From Parus major (lineage: Eukaryota > Chordata > Aves > Passeriformes > Paridae): a stretch of DNA of 64,000 nt. Shown here one piece after another: positions 25,101 through 36,500 of the stretch. Location of the stretch: the NCBI RefSeq assembly GCF_001522545.3, contig NC_031797.1:3125961-3189960 (forward strand). The letters are read 5' to 3'. How positions within the stretch are numbered: the first letter of the stretch is position 1; each line of letters starts with the position of its first letter. The notes beneath the pieces were generated by a model, which was not told the origin of the DNA, did not search any database, and saw only the letters and a list, made by a program, of their open reading frames with translations. The position numbers and the translations under genes were made by a program.

Positions 25101-26164
25101 ACGGCCACCGCATCCCACAGCCACGGCAGCCACGTGCCCGTCACCACTTGTCCCTTCTGCCTGCCTGCCCTGGCCCCGTCCAGGTGTCCCCGGGCAGAAC
25201 ACGCTCAAACCATCGGCCACCTGCCCCGGGGTGACCACGGCTTGATCTCCGCCCGCCTGGGGCCGGGCACAGCCGCCGACTGCCCGGGGCTGCTGCGTCC
25301 CCCGCGCCCCCCCTGCCCGGCAGGACCCCCGTGCGCGGTAGAGGGGTCAGGAGGATGCTGGCAGCTGCCTACACACTCCGCGGCACCCAGATCCCTCCTA
25401 GGGGTGCAAACAGCTCTGCCGGAGGCTCCTATCCCTCCTTCCCCTTCCGGCCCCGCGGCACTTCGGAGGGAGAAGCACCGGGGCCAAAAGCCGCATCCCC
25501 AGAGACGGCGCCGCGGGGACGCCGCCAGGTCGGAGCATCCCGCAGAGCGATGTGGAGATGCGGGGAGGCAGAAAGTGGAGAAGCTTCGTGGAGCTGGTTC
25601 GGAGCCGCGGAGGATCGAAGTGATCGCCCCCAGACCTCGGTGTGACGGGGACGCTGCCCCGCAGTTTACCAGGTGCGGCCACCGCACGGGAGACACCCAG
25701 CCCCGGTCCCCCAAAACACCTCCCTGGGACCCTCTAGGTAGGCTCAGGGCACCCCGAGACTGAGAGCACAGCTTCGGTATCCCCAGCCTTCAGAGATCTC
25801 GGTACACTGGGTCCTTCAGTTCCGCATCCTCCCGGGAAGCCCCGGATTTCCATCTTCCCGGAATCCCCCAACTTCTCCGCTCTTGGCCGGCTCTGCATTC
25901 CTGGGGCATACCGGAAAAAACTCCCGCTCTCCAGAATCCGGGATGCAACCGGAACGCCCCAGCAGCACCGGGATGCTCGGCTCTCCCGGACCTCCAGGAG
26001 TACCGGTAGCCACAGCTCCCGGGGTGACCCCGGTATTCCCCAGCCCCCGCTTCACCCCCGTCCGGTGGTCCCGGTCCCGCCCGGCCCCCGCCGCTGCTCA
26101 CCCGATTCTTGACTTCGGCGGAGAGGCCGTAGGACGGGCCCTTGTTGAACTGGCAGCTGCTCAT
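22173..26164 (-). CDS. CNN2: CNN2, calponin-2
   Basis: Actin- and calmodulin-binding protein of non-muscle and smooth muscle cells that steadies actin filaments and affects motility. Seven exons on the minus strand: 26164-26102, 23957-23836, 23515-23449, 23369-23232, 23073-22957, 22662-22516 and 22439-22173. They give 306 residues (human 309) with all phases closing. Residues 1-21 are almost the human start ([20 protein letters not shown]). A CH domain runs through exons 2-4, with [11 protein letters not shown] and [16 protein letters not shown]. Three calponin repeats follow, each built on [11 protein letters not shown] or [11 protein letters not shown] and ending YDPK or YDAK. The acidic tail ends REEEESY. 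Intron 1 is the only long intron (2.1 kb). Confidence 0.97.
23958..26101 (-). other. CNN2 intron 1
   Basis: Its right part is CpG-rich, continuing the CNN2 promoter island; the left part is plain unique sequence. No repeat family or extra exon was recognised. Confidence 0.6.
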
Positions 26165-26300
26165 GGCGGGGAACAGAGCCGGTACCGGAGCGGGGAGCGG
26201 GACGGGGCCGGTACCGGAGCGGGCTCGGGCGGGGCGGGGGCGGGAACGGGCCCGGCCCCCCCGCGTTCATTGGACGGGACGAAATATCCAAATAAGGGCA
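26165..26300 (-). promoter_or_regulatory. CNN2 proximal promoter with a CArG box
   Basis: A perfect serum response factor site, CCAAATAAGG, lies at 26288-26297, about 125 bases upstream of the CNN2 ATG. SRF sites control calponin-family and other cytoskeletal genes. The stretch between it and the ATG is GC-rich with repeated ACCGGAGC-type words. Confidence 0.65.
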
Positions 26301-26504
26301 GGAGCGGCCGGATCGAGGGGAGGGTCCCGAGCCCCGACACTGGGACCCGGGGAGCACCGGGAGGCACCGGGAGGCACCGGGAGTCGGGGAAAGCCGGGGT
26401 GGGGTCTGGAGCCGTCCTGGGCACGGGGCACGCACGGCCACGGACAGATGCACACGCAGACGGACGGGTACACGCGTGTGCATCCGTGTACACGGGCGTG
26501 TTGT

Positions 26505-26660
26505 GTGCACACACATACACACAACAAACACACACAACACATCACACACACACACAGCACACACACACACGGCACACACTCACTCACTCACTCACTCACT
26601 CACTCACTCACACCTGCCTGCGCACACCCACGGTCACGCACACACGCAGGGCACACCTAC
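26505..26660. repeat. CA-rich and ACTC microsatellite
   Basis: An imperfect CA array, broken by AACA and ATCA, runs into a nine-copy tract of the 4-mer ACTC and then more CA-rich sequence. It lies between the divergent CNN2 and ARHGAP45 starts. Confidence 0.9.
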
Positions 26661-27557
26661 ACCTTCCCTCGTCCCCGCACCCATCCCCGACCCCGTCCCG
26701 CTCTCCTTTCCCCACCCCACGCCTTGCCCGTGTCCCAACGGGGCCCGCAGAAGTCCCACTCGAGACGGCCCGGCCCGGCCCGGCCCAGCGGGGAGGTCCC
26801 GGGATGAAGCGGGGGGGACACACCGTCACCCCGTGACCCTCCGCGGGGCTGGCAGCCGGCCCGGGCAGCCCGTGGGCAGCGGCCGGGGGTCCCCACGCAG
26901 CGCCCGGAGGGCCCGGCCCGGCCCTCACCGGGGGTTTATCCGACGTGCCCGGGATAGTCCCGCTGTGAGGTCGCGATGCCCCGTGGGTGGGAGAGTCACG
27001 GGTGGGACTGTGGGTGCGCAGAGGTCGGTGGGGACAAGGGGCAGGGCTGTGACCCCCAAAAGGCCGGTCCCGGCACCGACACCGACACCGAGCCCACGGA
27101 AGGGCAGAGCCGGGACCATCCCACGAGTGGGAGCTCAGAGCCCCCATCCCACTCCAGAGGGATGGCGTTTGGACGGGTGGACATCCCCAAACAGCATGAA
27201 CTCCCCAGAGCGCGGCAGTCCCACGGGGACCAGCACCGAGTGGGGCTCAGCCCCCCACCCCTCTGTAAGCCCCGGGCTGCAGCACCCAAACCCCCTCAAG
27301 CATCCCCAGAAGTGCCGGGGTTCCGCTGCTCCCTGGGACCCTGCAGGGCAGCCAGGGTGCCCCTGGCCCCGGCCTCGCTCCTGGGTGCGCGTTCGGCTTT
27401 TCCTGTTTCAGGTCGGGCTGCGAAGCCGATGAGGAAATGAGGCGGCGTCACACGCGCCCTCCTGACACTGCGCCCCGCGAATGTGACCGGATCCGTGAGG
27501 AACCCGCACTGCGGCCGGGCCGAGCGAGGAGCTGAGGGCAGCGGCCCCCCGGGAACG
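26661..27557 (+). promoter_or_regulatory. ARHGAP45 upstream region, CpG-rich
   Basis: GC-rich stretch leading to the ARHGAP45 start. Near 27401 is TTCCTGTTTC and at 27431 is GAGGAA, ETS/PU.1-like words that would suit a blood-cell gene. Their use is inference. No TATA box was seen. Confidence 0.4.
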
Positions 27558-30500
27558 ATGTTCTCCCGGAAGAAGCGAGAGCTCATAAAAACCCCCTCCA
27601 TCTCCAAGAAGAGCCGGGCGGGAAGCCCCGTCCCACAGACCCTGCCGGTGAGTGTTCCCCCGGTACCCTTGGCACGGTGGGGCTTGTAGGGGCAGCAGCA
27701 GCCACGGAACTGCTGGGCACAGCCACAAGCTGGCAATGGGGCCCTGGGTACGTCCAGGAGCTCTGTAAAGAGGAGGGAAACGAGAAAAAACCGTACTCAC
27801 GGGGCTGTGAGGGGTGGAATTTTACCCCAGATGAAGGGGACTGAGCAGGGGCCGAGGGAGGCGGGAGGGCAGGAAGGGACAGGGAGGAAATGGGGGGGCC
27901 GTGTCCGAGGGTTTGGGAAGGGCAGAGAGACTCACAAACCTCCCTGGGGGCCGGGATGGGAGCGGGGCGACCGCAGGCTCGGCCAGCCCCGGTGCCTCGG
28001 CTCTGCCAGATATTTATTTATTGCCGTGTGGACCCCCCCGGGGCCGGAGGGGCCAGGAGGAAACGCTGCGGGCCGGGGCTCCCCGGCGCACCCCGCACTG
28101 CCCGCCCCGCGCCTGCGCCCCAGTCCCGGTGCGTGGGGCGACACCGGCCGGGCACGATGCGGTCGACGGCGACCTGGAGCCCACCCGCGGCTCCTTAGCA
28201 GGGGACACCCGTCCCCACCCCCGTCCCCATCCCCGGGAGAGGGGCCTATGGGTGGCGGCCAGCGGGATGCTCGGCCGGGCTGCGGGCAAGAAAAGCTACA
28301 GCCCCTCGGCGGCGGCGGGCAGAGCCCACCCGCCCCAGCGCTCCCTGGACTCGCTGCCCCGCACGCCCGCCGTGAGGCTGACGGTACGGCCGGGGGCACC
28401 CCGGGGCACCGGAGGGAGGGACGGGGGGCGCCGGGGCCGCTGCAATCCGGGAGGACCGAGACGGGGCTGGGGTGGCCCCAGGAGTTTTGGGGTGGAGGTC
28501 TTTGCGCCTCCTTGCAGCCCCACGGTGGTCTGGCCCCCCTGGGGATGGGCTCCCCCGTTCGCCCTCGCCCGCGGAAGCCTCGTGCTCTCGGCGCTCCGTG
28601 ATTGCCCCGCCGGTGCCAAAAACACTTCCGGCAGCGCCCGGCCAGGGATGCTGAGACCCCGCGCGTTTGGGTCACTGGTGGGAGCTGCTGGGGGGCTGAG
28701 GGGCTGCAGGGTCCCCTCCCCATACCCAAGGACTCCCGCTGGATGTGTAAGCCATGCACAGCTCTGAACAGTGCCGCTACCAGCCCCTCCCTCAGTGCGA
28801 TTTTACCCCTAGAAATTTTGGGCTTCCTCCATCTGTAAAATACCTGCAAAGCCCCCAACAACAGCCTGGGAGGTGTCTCTGTCTCTGCCTCCTCCCCCGG
28901 CATGGGAGCAGCTGAAAAAGAGGAAGAGCTACGCGGGCCGGATCCTGCTGCCATTTTGCTGTGTTGGGGTCCCCAGCCCCCTGGGATGGGCAGCCCCATC
29001 ACGGTGGGTGCTGGGGTGGACAAGCAATGTCACCCACACTGTCACTGCGTGCCCCTCATGACAAACACGGACCCAGAGGAGCTGGCAGGGACTGGTGGGG
29101 GCAGCCGGGCGAGTGCCCAGACCCTGCCCACTCTTCCAGGACAGTCCCGGAAGGGGATCCCTGCCGGGGGAAACTGAGGCACGACACATCTGGAGGGTCT
29201 GGCACCAGCCCCCCAAGGCTGTTCCCCAGGATGGTGGCGTGGGGGGTCCTGGGGCACTTCCCTCTCCAGGGTCCCCACCGTGCTGGCTGTGCCCTGACAC
29301 TCACCCTTGCTCCCCAGGACCTCTCCCGCAAGGATTGCCTGGAGGCACCGGGCTCCAGCGTGGGGGAGCTGTCCCCAGGCAGCGCCAAGCTCAGCAGCAG
29401 CCCCAGCGCCGTGGGCACCCTGAAGCGCCCCACCAGCCTGAGCCGCCATGCCAGCGCCGCCGGCTTCTCCCTGCCCACAGCCCCCCGCACCGTGCCCAAG
29501 GGACACAAGACCCCCACGTCCTACAGCCCCATGGAGGGCGGGGACGGTCCCTTCATCGACCCCGAGGACATCTCCCAGCTGCTGGCGGACGTCGCCCGCT
29601 TCGCCGATGCCCTGGAGAAGCTGCGGGATATGGTGCTGCGCGATGGTGAGCGCCAAACACCCGCAGCGCAGCCCCCCGGGACACACCCAGCCGTGGGTGG
29701 GGGTCTCTGCCTGGGCCAGGGGGCACCAGGAGCTCGGGGGGAACCGTGCAGCCGCAGTCAGAGGTGGTGGGTGACTGGTGGGTGAGTGGAACTCGGAGCC
29801 AGGATAACAGCGGCTTCCTGCCGAGAGCTATTTTCATCCGCCCGTTTTCCTGTTTACAGCACGGCCGTGCCAGCCGCCTGCCAGGGCCCCCCGACCCCCA
29901 TGGGGTGCCGGGCACGGCCCCCCAGCCCAGCAGGACGGGCAGCAGGAGGGGTTGGGTGGTCTGCAGGCTCACGAGCAGCTCTCCTTGCCCGAGGGGACAC
30001 GGGGAATGCATCGATCCCGTGGGCTGGGGGCGTGTGACACCGCCGTGTCGGTCCTGGTTTTGCAGAAACCCAACCCTGAGCTGGAGGCTGGGATGGGGAG
30101 GGGGCTTCTGTTGCTGCTGAAGATGAATAGATCACACGGACACAGGTCGAGGTGTGGTGGAAGGAAGAGAGAGTTTATTTTTCCTCCCAGGATTTATAGG
30201 CTTCTGACCACAGCCAGGGATTGGATGGTCAGGATAACACTTTCTCACTGCACTGGCCATGAGAGATGCCCATCACAAGACAGAAAAAATGTACACATAT
30301 CTATGTTTACAGTTACTGTCCTGGAAAAGTCTTTAGAAAGCCATGTCAGCAAGCTCAGAAGCTGACAGGCTTTCAGGGCGACAGGCTTCACCTGGCTGGG
30401 CAGTGGATGCTGATCCCCCATCCCAGCACTTCCATAGCGGAGGTTCCTCACTTCCTAACCAGGTTGCCAATCCCCAGCCCTAGCCCTGCCCTGGGGGGTC

Positions 30501-33500
30501 CTGGCCAGACCCTTGGGCTGGCAACTGGAGCCCACAGCAGGGAGAGCCCTGGGGGGAGCCTGTGGGATGCAGAAAGCCTGGCTGGACCAGGCCCATCCCT
30601 CCTGGCTGGGAGCGTCCATCTGGCAGGAGGGAGGGAAGGAAATGGAGGAAATTCCCAAACTGCTTTCAAGGGAAAAAGTTACTATGGAGGAAAAAATGCC
30701 TCAAAGGTCAGCCTGCCCCCTGGCCAACACCAGGCTGGGCAGGAGACACACGGCCATGGCTGTGGGGAGGTGCTGGACAAGCAGGATGTGGCCATGGCAG
30801 TCCTGGGGGGCCCCGAGGCCAGGGGGATTTGCTGCCTGGTCTGGTGGCAGGTCCCTGCCTGGGTGGGACGTGGCTGGCAGGCGGTGGCTGGGAGGTCAGC
30901 AGAGGATGGGTGCAGGACAGGGATGCAGAGCAGAGACGTGGGACACAGGGCAGGGATTTGGGACGAGGATGCAGCATCTCAGCCCCCCTTTCTTGCAGAC
31001 CCCAAGGAGCCCCAGCGGCCACTGGCCCACGAGTGCCTGGGTGAAACCCTGCGCATCCTGCGCCAGGTCATCAACAAGTACCCACTGCTCAACACCCTGG
31101 AGACCCTGACAGCCGCTGGGACCCTCATCTCCAAAGTCAAGGGTGAGACCCTGGGGCTGGGAGCTCTGTCCCGCTCCCCTCCTGCCCCACGGTGTGTGGG
31201 GGAATTGGGGAGCCCATGGAGCCAGGAGTGGAGCTGCCCCCATGGACTGGTGGAGAGGGCGAAAGCATTGTCTTCCTCTTGCTGTGGTTCAGCTTTAGGG
31301 ATGATGTAGTGTCAGAAATGACAGATCTTGCCTGGGGGTTTCCAGGCACAGCCACAGGAAAAACACTGAAATAATCGGATCCTGCTCCTGGCAGCCTCTT
31401 GTGTTTATGGAGCGGGGTCTGGGAGGTCAGATCCCAGCTGGGCACCACCTCCTGCCGCTGTCACCCACGGGGAGGGGGTGGCTGCACCTACCGCAGCCAC
31501 AGCACAAGCTTCTGAGTCACCTGTGGCTTCCTGGACACCCAGCAGCAGCCACGGGGGACAGGAGGGCAGGAGGGCTGCCATGAGGCTGCTCCCACACAGG
31601 GATGGGAGGGAATGGGTTTAGAGCAGACTTCTCCCCACCCCAATTGGCCCAGGCTCTGCCCAGGAGCCCTGGCTGCTGGTGTCCCATGGTGTGGGCGCCT
31701 GCCAAGCGCTGTTGGCCCCAGTTCCTGCTGCTGGTGGTGGTTCCTTGTTTGACTGTGGGTAAGAGCCCTCCTGGAGGAGTTTGTCCTGCTTGGAGAGGGG
31801 TCTGCAGGAGCCACGAGGCAGGGCAGGCAGTGGAACAGGTCCAGCAGCACTTTTCCAGCAGCCCTGAGTAACGGGAATAAACAGAAACACAAGCCAAGAG
31901 ATGCTGTCAGGGACGTCAATCCCGGGAAGGAGGAGGGGGAAACTACTACTCTGGAAAAATCCATTGTCCATAGACATGATCCTTCCCACTGCTCCTTTGA
32001 TTCACCCCAGCCCTTTCCCCAGCCCCAAAGCCCCCTCTGATGCCAGCATGAGCTGGCAGGTCTTTCTGCTGAGACAGGGACAGCTGCTTGTGGCAACAGG
32101 GCTCCCACATTTCCTCATCTCCAGGTTTCCACTACGAATCCAACAATGAGGCAGACAAGCGGGAGTTCGAGAAGGCCGTGGAGACCATCGCCGTGTCCTT
32201 CAGCAGCACGTAAGGGACTTGGGGCAGCCATCCCCTGCAGGCAGCCTGTGTCACTGTCCCTGTGCTGAGCCCAGCCGTGCTCCTGTCCTCACAGGGTGTC
32301 CGAGTTCCTCATGGGGGAGGTGGACAGCAGCACCATCCTCTCCATCCCACCCAGCGACCAGAACCAGGTGAGCGATACCTGGCTGCTCCTGCCACGTGGG
32401 GCTCAGGATGGCACAGGGCTCTGGCTGCTCCCCTCAGCTCTGCTGTGAGCCCAGAGCAGGGTGTTGTTCCAGTGACAGTTCCATTAGCTCCTGGGCACAG
32501 CCTGGGCACAGCTGACTTCCAGCAGCGGCCAAAAGGCTCCAGCAGCTCCGGCTTCCCTCCATCTGCCAGCCCCTCCAGCTGCTCCCCATCCTCTTGGCTG
32601 ACCAGTCCCTCTTCTTTCCCAATTCCCAAAGACTATGGAGAGCCTCTATGGGGGGATTCCTGGGCCTGGAGGAGATGGAGTGCCCTCGGGCATGGGCAGC
32701 TACGACACAGGTAAGCAGGATGATTCTGGGTGCAGGGTTTGGGGTCTGTGCAGGAACTGGCACCTTCCCCATCACCGCTGCTGTCCTCAGCCACACTGGC
32801 TCCTCAGCAGAGCTGGGGCACTGGGGCTGGCACAGAGCTTTGCACTGGAAGCCCACGGAGTGTCCATCCCTCCCCAGCCCGTCCTCCGGCCGAGGAGGTG
32901 GACGTGATGCTGCAGCGCTGTGAGGGGGGCGTGGACGCTGCCCTCCAGTACGCCAAAACCATCTCCAAGTACATGAAGGACCTGATCGGATACCTGGAGA
33001 AGAGAACCACACTGGGTGAGTGGGGGAACAGCAGCTGGGTCCCTTCTGGAGCAGGGCTGAGCCACAGGACGGGTTGAGGTCCCGCCTGGATGAGGCTGAT
33101 GCTGCCAGGGCAGTGGGAACCTCACTCCTCAAGTTCCTGATTAATTTTTCAAAAGGAGATTGGGTTCCACCAGGGAAATCCCGGTGTCTCATGTGTCTTT
33201 TCACTTTCAACCTTTTTCTTCCAGAGATGGAGTTTGCCAAAGGGCTCCAGAAGATGGCAAACAGCTGCAAGCAAACCATCAGTCAGGAGGTAAGTCCCCA
33301 GGTCCCTGAAGTCCCCGGTGCCAGACTGGATTGGGAGCCAGCAGCCCTGGAGAGCCCATTCCATGTGCCCCAGCTTGGGAGGACATGGGGACACCTCTCC
33401 AGAGCTTTGCCTGCAGAAATTCGGGATGGGGCTTTTACCAGCAGTCACCAGCCTTACCTTCCCTCTGGCTCTTCCTCCCCGAAGGACTCATCTCCTTGAG

Positions 33501-36500
33501 CTCATGCTGGGTGCTGGGGCTCAGGGAGATGTGCTTTCCCTCTCCCCAGACCAACATGCCTTTCCTGTCCATCTATCTGCTGGCCCTGGAGCAGGACATG
33601 GAGCACGGGACCTCAGTTCTGCAGGCAGCCAACACCCTGCAGCAACAAACCTTCCTCCAGGTGAGGGGACTGAAGGTCTCTCCCAGGGCTGGAGGTCCTG
33701 GTGTTGCAGAGGTGGCTCTTCCTTAGCTCAGTCCAGGGGGAACCTGCATCCAGCACTTCCCAGGCTGTGGATTTTCATCCCTGGCACAAACCATTGCCTG
33801 TGACCCGTCCCAGGAGCGATAGTGACCACCACAGGGCACTTCTCCATGTGAAGTGTTGGTGAGGGCACAGCAGGAGTGCTCAGCTCAGGTCACCAGGGGG
33901 CTGTTCCTCCCTTCCCCACGCAGCCACTGACGGTGAGACGCCTGGAGCACGAGAAACGCAGGAAGGAGATCAAGGAGCAGTGGCACCGGGCACAGAGGAA
34001 ACTGGTGAGTGGCTGGGTTTGTGTTCCCAATGCCAGCCTGGAGGAACTCGTGACACCTCCTCTGAGGGTGCTGGGCACCCTGCTCCTCTCCAGCAGTGTT
34101 GGGTGCCTCTGCTGTGCTGGGGGACCCCAGCAGGAGCTGGTGACCCCCTTGCTGGGCTCCAGCTTCACCCTGGCTCTCCCTGGCAGCAAGAGGCGGAGGG
34201 GAACCTGCGCAAGGCCAAGCAGACGTACATGCAGCGCAGCGAGGAGCACGACAAGGCCAAGTACATGGCGGTGAAAGCAGAGGAGGAGCAGCAAAACACA
34301 ACCAGCAGCGTCACCACCAAAACCCTGGACAAGAAGAGGCGGCTGGAAGAGGAAGCCAAGAACAAGGTAGGAGGGTGACAGCTCTGGAGGGGTCCCCTGA
34401 GCCACGTGGGGCAAACTGCTCCTCAAAAATGAGACAGGCCTGGATGAACTGGGTCCAAGGGGCTGTTCCTATTCTCCTCACCTCTGAGCTGCTCCCATCC
34501 CTTGCTCTCCCAACTCCTAGGCAGAAGAGGCCATGGCCACGTATCGCACCTGTGTGGCCGATGCAAACACACAGAAGCAGGAGCTGGAGGACACCAAGGT
34601 GAACTCCCTGCGGCAGATCCATGAAGTGATCAAACAGACTGACCAGGTCATCAAGTCGGTGAGTGGGGCTGGCCTGGGGTGTGCCCAGGGCAGGAGGTGA
34701 CTGTGCCCTGCTCTGGAGAGCTCAGAGCTGCCTTCCAGCAGAGCTGTTGCTATTCCAGAGGGCGTTTGGGTGGATGCAGAGCTCCCCTCTCCCTCTGGCT
34801 CAGAAAAGCACCGCTTTGTGCTCCTGATTTCCCACCTAACCCGGAGCTCCTCACGTGCCACCAAGCTCACTGTCCCTCTCCACGTCACCTTTAGGCCACC
34901 ATCTCCTTCTACCAGCTCATGCACATGCAGACAGCGCCGCTGCCCGTGAATTTCCAGACGCTGTGTGAGAGCAGCAAGCTCTACGACCCGGGCCAGCAGT
35001 ACGCGTCCCATGTCCGGCAGCTGCAGCGCGGCGACGAGCCCGACGTCCAGTACGACTTCGAGCCCTACGTGTCCCACAACGCCTGGTAAGGGTGGAGAGG
35101 GTTCATTCCTGGGTAATGCTCCGGTTCAGCCGTGTTCCCTTCGTTATCTCCTGCCACCCACGCTCTCCTGCAGGAGGCAGGATGCTTTCAGCATTCCTGA
35201 AGGCAGCTCCTGCTGGGAATGCTGGGGCTGGACCAGCTGGGGATTGCCCTCTTATCCTTCAATGGATGAGACAGGCTGTTTATTTAAGAGACTGTGATTC
35301 CCGAGATGGGTGGATGGCAGCCATGGATAAAGTTTCCAAGTGTTTCCATCCATGTTCCCTTTTCCCCTTTTCCCCTCCAGGTCTCCCTTTACTCGGGCAC
35401 GGAAGGGCAGCTTCAATGCCAGCGAGTTCTCCACGAGTGCAGAAGGGGCCGGGGCTGGCTCAGAGGGAACAGCAGGAGCCAAGGAGTCACCAAGTGGGGC
35501 TGGAGCAGCCGAGCGAAGAGGTGAGTCTGGAGCCCCTGAGTTCTGCATCACCTGCCCCATGTCCCCCCAGGCAGGAGCAGAGTGGGACCCCCAGGGTACC
35601 AGGGGCTTTGCTGGCAGCAGCAGGATGGGCTGGGAGCCTCCCAGACTGGATTTCCTGAAGGACACTAAATCAGATCTTGATTTTGGTCCCTAACAAACCA
35701 TTGCCCATCTCCCCTTTCCTTGCTGGGTGTCACTGGAGGCACCAAACCCCACCAGCAGCTTCCCCCAGTCACCCCAGTTTCTCCTGTCATCCAGGCTGCT
35801 CTCCAGCCATTTTCTCCCAAACACAGCAATCCCAACGGACTGTGTGTTCTCTCTGCAGGTGGGAGGGGACACCAGGTCCACAAATCCTGGCCAACTTCTG
35901 TGGCTGATGCTGACAGCAGCCTGGATTCCAGTGCAGGTAGATGCAGAGCCCAGGAGTCCCTCCCAGCACAGCCAGTCTGAACCCAGAGGTTCCCAGGGAG
36001 GCATCCCCTGTTTTACCTGCCTTGTGAGAACCCTGTTGTAAATGACCATGCTGATCCCAGTCTCCAGTGGGATGGGGTGGGATTTGATGGGATGGGGTGA
36101 GCTCTCAGAAGAGAAGCAGCTTTGCAGGTGATTCACTGGCCTGTGGGATTTCCTTGGACAGGTGAATTCGGCCACAAGCTCCAGCGGCTGTCATCCAACG
36201 GCACCGCGTCCTCCAGTGAGGAGCTGGAGGAGAAGGACGGGACCTCCACTCCCTTTGAGCAGAGTAGGTGACAGGGTGGGAGGTGACAGAGCTGCTGCCA
36301 CCCCCCCCACCACGGCAGAGCTCCTTGCCAGCTGCTTTTCCCAAATTCTGTAGTTCTGCAGGCAAACCCAACAATTGCTGGAGGTTGCTGACGGTGTCCC
36401 CAGCAGCTCTCCCTTTCCTGAGGTGACAGTCCTGCTCAAGCTGTGCCTGATCTCACATTTCCTTTTCCATAGGCATCAATGGGATCACCCCAGAGCTGGC

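Noticed and set aside
25331..26836. Plus-strand ORFs across the CNN2 promoter
   Set aside because: GC-rich shadow frames that run into the CA microsatellite; no domain and no splice context.
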